Part shown: positions 1-12,400 of the stretch, piece by piece
How the letters are laid out: each line of letters begins with the position of its first letter
Numbering within the stretch: the stretch's first letter is position 1
Source of the DNA: Azadirachta indica
Taxonomy: Eukaryota; Streptophyta; Magnoliopsida; Sapindales; Meliaceae
Direction of reading: 5' to 3'
NCBI GenBank assembly: GCA_022749755.1
Contig: CM040452.1
Location: forward strand, 3,986,350 to 4,050,349
DNA: 64,000 nt
Notes under the pieces: model-generated
Told to the model about the DNA's origin: nothing
The model's database searches: none
What the model saw: only the letters and a program-made list of their open reading frames with translations
Translations under genes and position numbers: made by a program

Positions 1-930
1 TATATGATTGTTACTAGAAATTAGATTTATTGAACACTTTTTATATTTGCTTCTAAAATGAATTTGAAGTGTCAAACATATCCTTAACAACTTACATTGT
101 TCATTATATATATATATATATATATTTTATTAAATACATTTTTTTTTTTTTGTATATATCCTTAACAACTTAAAATTTTTTTTTTAGTGAAGTGGTTGTC
201 ACTTTCATTTCAGAATTTAATAAAATTTTATTAAATACTTTAAAACTAATTTTGAATTTTGGTTCTTTTTTAAACTTTAATTCCTTTGTTTCTTGGAACA
301 ACATTTAGTTTAGTATTGATTAAGGATTTCTTTGTGGTGAATGTTTTAAATGAGTGGAGTGATCATGTATCTATTACCTGTCCAGTAAATTGTAGTATGT
401 ATTTATTTATTTTAAAATTTTATTAATCACAAAAGTGATAATTATGTTGGAAAAGAAATTTTATGACAAATAACATATTTTATTTATATTTTTCCTAATA
501 AAAATCTAGTAGATGTTTTCACTTTTTCATGTAAAACTTTGAAAAATTTAAATTTTAAAATGTTAAGATTTGAAATATTTAACTTCAGATTTGAAATATT
601 TAACAAAAGGTTAAAACATTTTTTTTTAAAAGTTAATAAAATTAATCTTAAAATTTAAGAAAAAGTGCTATATATATGTATATATATAACAATACTAACA
701 AATCCCTCACTTCAAAATTTAAATTTCATAATCTCTCCATTCTGGATTGCATTTTGATCCTCTCCTGAATGATTTCGTCCACGTGGCAGTACCCTATTGG
801 AGGAAAATTTACACTCTTTTGACTCGTGAAATAAATAGTTAAAAGATATAGTTTAAAAAGGGAACAGATGTCTGCGAATTGTTTACGTTTTGATGGGAAC
901 AGTCCAGATTCATCCACAAAACAATTATAT
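1..930. other. AT-rich intergenic / upstream region of the MOC1-like gene
   Basis: No convincing coding sequence. The tract is dominated by A/T runs, with a TA microsatellite near 105-125, poly-T runs near 140 and 180, and a second TA-rich patch near 670-690. The last 200 bases presumably hold the promoter and 5' UTR of the downstream plus-strand gene, but I cannot pick out a reliable TATA box. Confidence 0.6.
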
Positions 931-934
931 ATTG

Positions 935-3900
935 ATGAACACTTTCATTGCTTCCAAACTCACCAAATTCAGAGCAATTTGCACGTGCCCATTTGCTCAA
1001 AATCGAAGAAGAACATCCGTAATTAGGGCTGCTAAAGTCTCTGATGCAGCGCAACTGAAGCAAAACTGGCTGGATTCTCTCACTTTCCCGCCGCTCCACG
1101 ACTGACAACAACTCAAACAAATGCGGAATCGGAATGGGTTCTGGGTGTCGACCCGGATATTTCCGGCGCTTTGGCCGTCTTGAAAACCGACCCGAGTGGC
1201 TGCTCTGCTCAGGTAAAAAAGGGGGACTGAGTTTTTGTTTGTTTGTTTTTTTTTTTTTTTATTTTAGGGTGTTGTAACATGACCAGACATGGTCCAGGTG
1301 TCTACCTACTTGGTGTAATAATGGTAGGAACCTTTACATGTCTGGGAAAGGAAATGAAGGTGTTCATCGTTTGCTTGATAATCAGCATTGTGATGATTAG
1401 ACGAGCTACATCTGAACTCCACATTCCATTTTCGTGAACATTTTGAAATTAAATAGTTGGAATATTGTCATAAAATTGATATATTTCTGGTTTGCTTTTA
1501 GAGTTTGGTAATTAAGTATAGTGTAATTTAGATTTTTTGGGTGTTAGCTGTTGTTAAAACTGTGTGGATTTATTAAATTTATTGCAATAATTGATAATAG
1601 AAGTCCATGTTCGCCACCCATTTATTTTATAACATTTTGTATGAACGCAATAGTATGTTTCAACTCGTAAAACTTCGTCTTTTTTCCTCAAAAAAGTGAA
1701 GAATTTGTATATTATTATCTTTTAAGGAAATTTATGCCTTGTTGTTGTTGAATTAGATGATGTGGTTATTGGTATATTGCTTATTTGTTTAGTGTGAATG
1801 TAAAGATGATGAATTTGCCTTTTGAATGGAACTAATTGTAGAATATGCTTGTTGATGGCTTATCATGCTTGGAATCTGCCATTTCCTTGCTTGGGTTGTT
1901 TGTGCTCGTATGTTCTGAATAATTTTTAGGTTAGGCAGCAAAAATTATGACGGTCGTTTGCTCAACTTGAGATGTCTTTCAAGGCCTTTACTTTTTTTCT
2001 CTATAGCATGTACTATTATTTGTTTTGTGAGAAAAGATTTGATTTTTCCAGTATGATGATTTTGATTTTATCTAACAGGTGTTTGATTCTCCTCACTTAC
2101 CTGTACAAGTTGGTAAAAGAGTTCGAAAGCGTTTAGATGCTAAGTCTATTGTTCTTCTGCTTCGCAGCTTAGATGCTCCAGTTGGTATGACATGACAATG
2201 TCTCTACCATGCCCTCCTTTTCTCTCTTCTTTCTCTGTACCTCTCAACTCCTTTTATTTCTTTTAGAGTGTGACTTTGGGGAGGGAAGCTTCTATGAGGA
2301 GTTCAGTATCTAACCTTTTTCCAATCTTGATAATTCTATGCGTTTATGTTGAAAAAAAATATATATTTTTCAATAATTCAGATTCTAATAATCATGTAAA
2401 TAATACATTGATGGTAGTCAAGATGATTTATTAGATATACCTCATTTCTCTAGTAGTCTTTCTTACTGATTATTGGTCTTCATTCATTGCAAGTTTCTCA
2501 TTTTCACCTTTATTTGCTTCTCTATGTAAAGCAATTTGTTGGTTAATACCTTTGGTCATATGTGACATCATGTGTCTTGTCATAATTGTGGAATAAGTGC
2601 CAATTTGAACATACTAAAACCACAACATTTTTCATCTTATTCTTATGCAGTAGTTGATAGCTATGTAAGAATAGATTTTGTAAGCTTTTGTATTCTTTAA
2701 CTTTGTTCAGTGATTGAACATTATGTAATGACTTGTGCTATTTTCTTTCAGGAACAACTGCATATATAGAGCAGTCAATCCCTTATCCACAAGATGGGAA
2801 ACAGGTTTGTGTTATTCTTGTTGGTAGAAGGACCCTTTTAACAGCTGTTTTCAGTGATGATGCTCTGTCACTGTTGTTATACTTCTGTTTCTTGTCTCTT
2901 CTATACCTGGCCTTAGCTATGTATTAATGATTGATAACCCATAACAGTTTGAGAACCCTAATCCAAAGAAATCAGGATAACCTTGTTGGAAAGCAATGTC
3001 TTGCTATATCAGTGTACTGGTTTGGCCTCAGCATGCTTCTGCCTAAGAGCTTTCACCCATTTATTAGCTTGGGCTTCTGTCTGTCGATAGTCTTTCCTTG
3101 GAGATAGGAACTTGCTGTATGGTTTAGAGACTATTAAAACACAGTTCTGTTTTGAAACTTCTGTTTTGTTGACTATTCTATATTTCAAAAACAACAATCT
3201 TATACATTTTTATTGTATCAGTTTGTAATCTAGTAAATTATTAAATGTAGGGTTGGTGGAGTGGAGGATTTGGATATGGGTTATGGATTGGGATATTTGT
3301 TGCCTCTGGATTTTCTGTAGTTCCAATCCCGTCTTTAACTTGGAAGACTGGGTATGAGCTCACAGGAAGCACCGCTACAAAGGTTTGTATCTATATTCAT
3401 ATTGAATTTATGTTAATAAACATTTATTTATAATGATAATTAATAGCAGTCACAATGGCAAATGTTTTAGAGAGAGAAGCATGCTTGTTTGTGCGCATGT
3501 TGAGGGAGAGATTGTTTGTGACAAAACGTGGGTAGTGTGTTGGACAGATGTGTCAAAAAATTGATCCTAAGGGTTCTGAGTTTATTTTGGGACAAATGTA
3601 ATTCACACGAGGTTTAGTTATCCCTTGACATTGTCTTTAGTTTCCTGCTTTCTATCCAGGAAGTTGCTAATGCCTTGTCTCAGTCTCCTACACTGTTTCA
3701 TTAATAGCTTTGCCATACATCTTTTTTCCTTAATCCAATCTGTTGATTCAACTGAATCTCATGAAATTTAGTCTCATTCGTGATTGATGGACTATTTTGC
3801 AGGATGATAGTAGGAGGGTTGCATCCACGTTATTTCCTTCTTTGAGTTCTCAATTGAAAAGGAAAAAGGATCATGGTACTTATTCCTTCCTGTTGATTAT

Positions 3901-4836
3901 GCATTATTTTATCATGTGTTTGATATAATTATATCTTTTAGTTGGAGTGAGAATTCAGACATATTTTGAACCTTGAGCCACCTTTTCATACCATCAACTT
4001 CCTACCTTTTATTAGCTGAATCATGTTAACTAATAGAAGATTACATTGTTGAACGGGGATGTCAGAACAAAAGCAAAATATACAAAAGATCAAGTGGGCA
4101 GATTATAAAGAAGCATGGCTGTAATTGTTGTCTATTTGGTAAGAGTTTTGATTAATAGGTGCATATAATCCACGATGCATCATCCTATTACATGATTTTT
4201 CTGTATCATATTTGACGTTTTCAGTATCATATTTCACTACCTTTGAAGCCATAAAAGATTTGAGTGAAACAAGGAGCAAAAGTGCTACTTTTAAGTCTTC
4301 ATGCCAGCATTTGTAGTGGGTGTATGACTTCAATTTATGAAGTTAGTGTTCATGTGCGTGAAAAAGCATCAGTCAGCTTGAAATAGGCACTAACACTGCT
4401 ATGCAATCCTTAAACTCCTTAGCCAAGTGAGTGTCAAGTTCTGCCCCTTGCCACATACTTGGAATGGGCTGAATATCCTCAAAATTTGATGTATTTGGTA
4501 TGCATTCAGTGTCGGTGCTGCAAGCAGGTGGGTTTAGAATAACTAAGCTGCTACCATGATATGTTACATTAATCATGCTTGAACAAAATAATTCAACTAT
4601 TGGATTAATGAGAAGCCTTGGAGATTTACCACAAATTTTCAGATGATAGTTTTACCACCTTAACAATTTTCAATTGGTTAACTGCAGGAAGGGCCGAAGC
4701 TGTGTTGATTGCTGCATACGGTAAGGGTCTTAAGTTAGACTCACCATTGCCATACCCCTCAGATGAATTGGTTGCTGCTTCAAACAATGAAGTTGTCTTG
4801 GCAACCCAGTTCCATCAAGCAGATATCATCAAATGA
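935..4836 (+). CDS. MOC1: Holliday junction resolvase MOC1-like, chloroplastic (6 exons, frame break in exon 1)
   Basis: Likely plastid RuvC-like resolvase that cuts Holliday junctions so that chloroplast nucleoids can segregate. Exons read as 935-1212, 2079-2184, 2752-2804, 3251-3382, 3803-3875 and 4688-4836, all with GT-AG borders and matching phases. The N-terminus is Ser/Lys/Arg-rich like a transit peptide and is followed by [16 protein letters not shown]. The RNase H-like core shows [12 protein letters not shown] (first acidic residue), [12 protein letters not shown] (second) and [13 protein letters not shown] (C-terminal acidic site). The start is chosen at 935, although an in-frame ATG also lies at 893. 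Oddity: the N-terminal part is in one frame and ends at a TGA at 1103, while the catalytic part from about 1105 is in another. Summed exon length is 791 nt, one short of a multiple of three. Family assignment is firm; functionality of this allele is uncertain. Confidence 0.85.
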
Positions 4837-5747
4837 GCCACAAACCTTTGATTTCTTACTGGGTATTAATCTTCTGGATGATAAGTAACAGAGGGATGAA
4901 GCTGCATGGATGGATTTGCGAAGACGGCTAACCATTCTGTAACGTTGTAGGACTGAAGCTGCTGTAACTACATCTTATTCTAGTCTGGCTTCGGGGGGAA
5001 AATTGGATTGTAGTTTACAATATCTAGCAATTGTTGTAGTAATATCAAATTTTTTGTGGAAATTAAAAGCAAGATCTACATTGCACACAATTTAACCATG
5101 TAGCATTCTCTCTTCTTCTTTCTCTTCCTTTTTGCATGAACATTCATTGCCGATTACAGTTTACATTGCTAAATAGTTGAGAGTAAAAGGTGTCAAAACA
5201 GTAATGCTTATCTGGTTTCTCATATTTTAGGCAATTATTATTTTAGTCCCCCAAAGTTTTGCAAAATATAAGTAGTTGCCTCAACCTTTTCTAATGCTGG
5301 GTGTTTATTTTGTGATTTTTAATCTATGAATGATGCTACTGATACAATCAAATTATATAAACACGAACATTTTGTTGAAAATTATATAATATTCCAACAT
5401 AACAGTTTTATGAATTGATTGAAATAAGGAAATAACATGTTAGGATAGTGAGGGAAAGGTGACGAAAGGAACTTTTAAAAAAAATATAAGAAAAATTTAA
5501 GTCAAATTATTCCCATAACACTTTTTAATAAAAGCATTTCAAACATTTTAAATTTTTTTATCATAATTATTACTCATAATTTGTGAATTTTAAAATAATA
5601 TATGAGTGATTATAATTTATTAGATAGACACACAAATAACACGATATACTTGTATTACCTAAAACTTTATCCAACAAGAAGTTAGCATACTTGCTTTACC
5701 ACAAATTTTTTAGGCAACACATATAACACAACATGTTACCACCAATC
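4837..5747. other. Intergenic, convergent 3' ends
   Basis: Lies between the MOC1 stop and the stop of the minus-strand VIT-like gene. The first 250 bases after the MOC1 stop look like 3' UTR. The remainder is AT-rich with no recognisable gene. Confidence 0.6.
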
Positions 5748-6497
5748 CTAGCCATTACTGCCCTTACTACGATCATCAGTATCAAAAGGCTTGAGCAAAC
5801 CATAAGTAATTCCCAATGCAATCCACCCTCCTACCACAACTCTCGCCGCCGATATCCTAACCGGCGACCCCCCGAGTCGAGCCCCAAAACCTCCGAAAAC
5901 AGCCAGTGCTACAGACGCAACCACCACTATCAACACCATCCTAGCAACGCATCCATCAACAATAATCGCCGGTACCAAAGGTAAAAATGAACCACACAAA
6001 AATGCAACACCTGAAGCAGCTGCTGCCTTCAACGGATTCGGCAGCAGTTTATCCTCCTCGTATTCCTCATCCAGTTTGGAAGCGTTTTCTGAAATCACTT
6101 TCATCATAGGAGAACGCACTGGAGAGAAAATTGCAGGCCTCTTTTCTGTGGTGTATTTGATATCCGTCTCATCAAGCTTGCAGCTTGCAGCAGTACTACT
6201 ACTACTACTACTACTTGCTTTCTCGATATCTCGTTGAGTTGAAACGGAAACAAATTCTCCGACGGCCATACTGCATGCACCCGCAAGAGCTCCAGCTAGC
6301 CCTGAAAGCACCATGGATCGCTTATCCTCCTTTGCTGCACCCACACCAATCATAAGTGAAGTAGTCGAGAGCAGCCCATCATTAGCTCCTAAAATCGCAG
6401 CTCGAATCCACTGACCTCGCTGTATCCTTTCATTTTTTCTATCATCTTCCTCATCTATTTGCTTACCGCAGGATTCAAGTGCTTGAGAAGACGCCAT
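5748..6497 (-). CDS. Vacuolar iron transporter homolog (VIT/CCC1 family, nodulin-21-like)
   Basis: Single-exon gene of 249 residues with an ATG at 6497 and TAG at 5748. Members of the CCC1/VIT family move Fe2+ (sometimes Mn2+) into the vacuole; the short plant homologs (VTL type) are usually intronless, as here. Five hydrophobic segments are visible: around residues 32-55 (AAILGANDGLLSTTSLMIGV), 62-85 (LSGLAGALAGACSMAVGEFV), 152-178, 186-208 and 217-236. The first pair carries the family signature (GANDGLLSTTSL and AVGEFVSVSTQRD). The loop between the second and third segments is short and contains a poly-Ser run, so the long cytoplasmic metal-binding domain of true VIT1 is lacking. This supports a VTL assignment. 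The substrate is inferred from the family. Confidence 0.93.
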   Translation of the reverse strand: MASSQALESCGKQIDEEDDRKNERIQRGQWIRAAILGANDGLLSTTSLMIGVGAAKEDKRSMVLSGLAGALAGACSMAVGEFVSVSTQRDIEKASSSSSSSTAASCKLDETDIKYTTEKRPAIFSPVRSPMMKVISENASKLDEEYEEDKLLPNPLKAAAASGVAFLCGSFLPLVPAIIVDGCVARMVLIVVVASVALAVFGGFGARLGGSPVRISAARVVVGGWIALGITYGLLKPFDTDDRSKGSNG

Positions 6498-8058
6498 GGG
6501 AATTTAACAGCCAGATAACAGAAACTATAGCACTGGAGTGTGGCTTCCGCAGTTGAGACACGGTCATGGCACGTGTACATAAACATATAATAGAAATGTA
6601 AATGTAAAACGACAGTGTTGCGATTCCTAGATGATTGGGAGATAGAGAAGCTTAGGCGGTATCGTGAAAAGTTGCAAACGGGAGACAACGAACGTTAAGG
6701 TCTAAGAGCTAAGGCATTGTCGTTTCTCATAAGCTCAGATGTCTACGGAATCTGTTTTGTACTTGATCTAGTAGATTATTATAGATAGAGCTAAAACAAT
6801 AGATACCCTTTTTCTTTATGTAGTATAGATTATTATTCTATTCCTTCGATCATCCTCGGTCATATCTCTGGTTAAGCCCTTGATGATTGCCTTCCCAATA
6901 ATATATATTCCTATGTGATCTGTATGAATCTCTTCTAGTCTTCTAGCTAGGTATAGTTTGTGCGAGATTGGTCAAAATTCTTCTTGATTCACACATTTAA
7001 ACTGCTCGAAATTTTGAAGTGTAACAAATTCTTCGTACAATGAATCAAACCCTAATTAAAGAACTGATATGGTCATCTCTCCAACTTTTTGATTGCCACT
7101 AGTATTATATATACAAATTATGATGTACAAATTGACACAGACTACAGTTGATATGACATTACGTTAATTTATAGAAGAGTTTGTATCCGTCTATATTGAT
7201 GATGATGATCGGGCCAAAATAATATGATCTTTTTGTTAACAACAACTGCGAAAGTACGAAACCCTTTATATACATAAACCATTCTCAGTCGGCTAGCAGA
7301 AGAAACTGGCTCTTCGATCGCAGGGAAAGAAAGAATACAAGCAGTCCTGGAGATGATCAATAAATTGAAAATGCTTACGATATTATTATAATATATGTTA
7401 TTATTGCTTCTACAGAGAAGTAATGTTCGAGTAAAGTTATAAGCTTATACATTAATTTAAAATTTAAGGAATAATATAATTAAGAGGCTTAAGTATTGTT
7501 GTTTTCTCAACCTCAAATGATTACCGAGTCTGTAAATTGTACGTATATGAGTGTATATATATATATATATATATATTAATTTTAAATTAAACTGAAGCAT
7601 TATATATGCTGATGTTCCTTTCCTTATATATATGTAGCTTAAACGATCCCGGCCATTGATTGATCCTTGTTCATATCTGATCAGGTTATTAGATTCTTAA
7701 TTTCCCAAGTCCTGATTGCTTGCCTTCCCAAGATTCTTGTACGTGTAGGATCAGTCTCTCATAGGTTATAACGTAGATGCAGCAAAATACGATAACTTTG
7801 TTTGAGGCTGAGCTGTCGTATTAATTTCATAAAACTTAATTAATTAGTATGATGATAGATAACTGATAGATAAACTGGTTTGTACGTTGCTTAAACAAAA
7901 AGTTCAGCAACGTGACAAATCAGAATTAATTGGAATGATCGACAGACACAGTGGGAAGTTACAAGTGCTTAATTGCTGACATATGCATACATTTATATAT
8001 CAACTAATTTGCGATAAATTAATCCACTATCAGAATCATTTGAAGTCTAAAGAACATA

Positions 8059-8109
<51 letters not shown>

Positions 8110-9465
8110 TATATTATTGACGATCATCTGGGTAAAATATATTTTGGTAATATTTGTCAATAATGATTTAATTATTCATCCTTCTTTTTACAGTGTGCTC
8201 CTAAGCATTTATGCCCCCCCCTTTTTTTTTTTTTTTTTTTCTTCTGAATTTTCATGGTAATTTTATGTTTATTGAAATGGTGTTAAATCAAATTGTTTGT
8301 TATTTGTTGTAGTCGTGGACCTATATTTTCGACCATTTATTAGAAGTTGAATCTGCTAAGCATCTTCGCTTGTTATTCCAGTAACACCCTACTTTGAGCT
8401 TCTGATAATATTCTTCACATGATCTTTATTTATCTTTTTATTTATAGGCAAATGTTTGATAGCAATATTTTTAAAAACTGTTTTACTAAGTTATTTATTC
8501 ATGTAAATATATATATATATATATATATGCATACATATACACAAACCATTTCGTATATATAACGAGATGAAATTGGTCTTATATCATTTGAAGTAATAAT
8601 TTATAATGTTAAAACAATAAGTTCATAATTAAGTTGTAATATTTTTCTTATTTTTTAAACTTTAAATTTTTTTCCTTTTCATATTTATAAATTAATAATA
8701 TTTGACATTGCACAAAATGATATATATAGAGTGAATTTTATTTAGAGGTAAATAAAAAGGCTAACTTAAATTGAATCGAACCAATCAATTTGGATCGGTT
8801 ATGTAGCCTTCCAACTGTTTTAGTAGAGTTTAGTTTTTAAAAATTTTGGTTTATTTTTGTGTTTCTTTCGACTCATAGAATAAATACCAATAAAAGAAAT
8901 GGAGTATAAAAAATACTTACAATTACCAATTTAATTCTTATATTACTTATTTTAATCATTTAAATTAAGTTATAAATTTCAAATTTTGATGAATAAGAAA
9001 TTTATTTTATTCATTCTTAATTTTGTTAAATTTTTTAGGATCAAGGCATCATAAAAGGGTGTATAATTTTAAATAACGAATTACATTCAATTCAATGATA
9101 AATATGACAAATTTTAAACTTTAAATCATAAATTGATAATTTTATGAATATTTTGTCACTGTAACTTCCACTTAACTTTCCAAGTAAAACTAAAAAAATA
9201 TTTTGTAAATACCAACTTTTATTAAGATTCACGGTCAAAAACACAGTTAATAACTCTCATGTCTTTAGCAATTGAGAACATTTTTCTTTTTTCTTTTTTT
9301 CAAATAATGCAAAACCTTTAAATCAAACCCTAAAACTCCTGTTCCCTCCAAAAAATCTCACCCATTAGATAAATTAGTATAAACACTAACTGATTACAAT
9401 AGTTACAGCTATTATACTTTAAACCAGAAAGGACTTGCATGACTAAATGGAGGAAGTTTGCTTGC
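6498..9465. other. Intergenic, between the VIT-like start and the AAMP stop
   Basis: No protein gene recognised. Contents include two related non-coding blocks (about 6702-6900 and 7480-7735), TA microsatellites at 7553-7577 and 8505-8528, and a compound (TA)n(CA)n repeat at 8060-8110. The first 200 bases are the upstream region of the minus-strand VIT-like gene. Confidence 0.55.
8060..8110. repeat. Compound (TA)n(CA)n microsatellite
   Basis: About 30 bases of alternating TA run directly into about 20 bases of AC. It is perfect, so probably polymorphic. Confidence 0.95.
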
Positions 9466-12400
9466 TCACCGGAACTCTGCAATCTCAAACACTCTAGCAG
9501 TTTCATCGATTGAAACTGAAACAAGGAATTCCTTATTTGCAGTCACAGAGAGAGCCTGAATGGCATCGTAGTGCCCACTGAAGGTTCTTACACAAGCACC
9601 GGAGAGAGTATCCCAGACTCGTACTTTCCCGTCTACACAACCGGTAGCTAGATATCTAGATTTGCCAAGCCAAGTCAAGCAAGTCACTCCGTCCTGCCCA
9701 CAAAAAATGAAGCTCATTTGGTTAGGTCAAGGATAACCATCTTCAAATCTAAAAGTTTACTCACTCCGACACCAAACTAACTGCAAGCAAACTGGAGATC
9801 GATTTAAGCAAAGTAAATCCAATAGCATTAGTTTCAAGCCAAAAAAAAATACCTCATGATCACAAGTGTATCGGGGTGATGAATGCTGCAGATCCCAGAT
9901 AACAAGTTTCTGATCCATGCTTCCTGTTGCAGCCCAAGGGGCACTGCCATGGAAAAAAGTCATCAATGTGTAACAAAGTTAAAATCAATTATAGGTACGC
10001 AATCGTGTAATTGTTCTTGCACAAGCTCACAAGTTTAGTTCCCCTTTGGAATTTTCTTTCTTTTTGTGTAAACAGAAACTATGAAGATTAGAAATTCGGT
10101 ATTTCATATTATTTGATCTTGAATCAGTCGGTTGAGAAAACAACAGAAATACATTTAGCACTGCTTCAATATGCAGGGCACTTATCAGTAATTGATAGTA
10201 TTGTTTTATCTTTTACAGGCCTCTGGCTTACATTAATTATACCATTTTGTCATAATAAAGCAAAAGACAGAGCATTGTTCCAATCAATTTATTCTTACAT
10301 TTTCTCAGTCTGTCGCATTTGATTGCTCTACACTAATAGCAAAACCACAAAAAATTTTAGGGATGGAGGGCAAAGGAAAGAGAGAGATTTAATGATAAAC
10401 AAAAATACCTTGGGGAGAACTCAACACATTCAATTGAATCAGTGTGAGAAACCAGAGAAGTTACAACCTGTTCATTGTCACAGAAAAGTCTATTATAATC
10501 CCGATCATAATTGAAAATTATCACATCTAACAAAATCCATGTAGTTACATTGCATATGCAAACTCAAAAATTACGCAAAGGAATGTTAATTGACATAATC
10601 TGTCACTTATAAACAAAGGAATATAATGGATGCAAATAAAAAGGTCAACAGCATATTTAAAAAAGAGGGACTTTCTCTAGGAGACCCAATAACAAAGTTT
10701 AAGAAAGAACAGTAGTCAAATACATGGGCCAAAAGTGTTTAGGACTCGCCTGCCTCCAAACCACACCAGCCAGTTATTTATGGTAAACCCTACCTTGAAA
10801 ATCAGAAACCTCAGGTTATTGAAAGCATCTTACCCCTTTGCTGTGCACCCATTCCGGGTCACTTGCAGTGCCTTAAGATTGATCTCAAAAATTGTGGATA
10901 TACTCCAAAAAAAAAAGGCTGGTTTTTTTATGCTGAAAAGTAAATTCCCATCTTGTTGAAAATTGGCATAAAAAACGTTTTCTCTGTTGTGTATCTCTTG
11001 ATGCTATAATGTGCTATTTGACATAAAACTCCTTCATGATCTCATCTTATGCTTAATTTCAGAGTCATCATTTTTGGTTTACTGATGTTCTGAACTCAAT
11101 GAATCTACATATATTCAGTCAAACCTCAAGATGACAACAAAATTTATCCCTTCAAAATTTATTCCTTCGTTGTTTTGGGCTTTAGTCTTGGATTTTGTGG
11201 GGATTTGACATTCCAGAGGAGATCTCCCGGCATATTTTGCTGAGTATATTCCCTTGATTTCCATGAGGATAGTTTGACACTCCCATGTTAATAACCTTTC
11301 CTTTATAAGAAGTTATATTCAGTTCATTTTCAAAGAAAAAGAATAATCAATGTACGAGGCTTAAGAGAAACACTATGAAAGTACAATTTTGAACTTAATT
11401 GAGGGTCCCACCCAGATACTAACACCTAAGATACAAATTGAGTACCTACACATAATATAAATGACAATTAAAATAAATTAAAGGCAACATATGGTATTGC
11501 AAGTTAATTTTTTTTTTTTTCACTAATATGATAGAGAGAAAACATACCTTCCCAGTTGTTATATTGACCATGTGGAAAGAACCATCCTTTGAACCAGTAA
11601 GAGCAAGGGTTGAATCAGCACTTATGGCCAAGCATGTCAGCCCCTCCGTATGATATGGATGTCCTATAAAGAACGCATTGTTGAAAATTTAACTAAAACA
11701 AGACTTCTTAAAACATGAATCAATGATACATTCAGATGAAAGTGATATGACATGTAATGCCTTTACAATGTAAATGCCATGTCCCATGAAGAATGAACCT
11801 TTTTGAACTTAATATTTATGTAATTGTCCACCGGCATAAAAGAAAAAAGTGAGATACCCTGATTTAAATGGCCTTCAAAACAAAATAACACCCTCAATAA
11901 TAAAACCTACTAAACCTTGCCTTATTTTAGTCTTTGGCTCAGATAAACCTAAAAGTGGGAGACACTGATTTAAAGTATTGACCAGATCAGCCTCAATATA
12001 TTAGGAATTTTTTGCATTTACCCTATAAACTTGTTCCCCAAATTTTATTTCATCAATATTCAACCATAGGGATCTGATTTAGGTTGTAGTATATGGTCTA
12101 AGGTGTAACTTCCAGATGTACTGTTAGTGTCACCCAAACGTAAATCATTATATCATCATATCGGAGCAGCAAGATGGTGCTCTTATCATCTTTGCAAGGC
12201 CACAAGTGCCCTTGTGTGTTTTCTGCACCAGAGGGTTACTAAAGCCAGATATATCAATTTGATAGCCTGAAACTATATATCTCTTGTATTTGTATATTAT
12301 ATTTATACTTTTTTTTTTTTAATACTATGCAGGCAGACATTAAACATAAGTCAGGTACGAAAAAAGTAGCAGTGCTTCCACATATCTTCTTAATCTGTCT

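Noticed and set aside
4103..4576. Minus-strand open frames inside the last MOC1 intron
   Set aside because: They lie in an intron, lack family motifs and are AT-composition effects.
7500..7530. Resemblance of CTCAAATGA to the core of miR828
   Set aside because: Only nine bases agree and no pairing arm was found.
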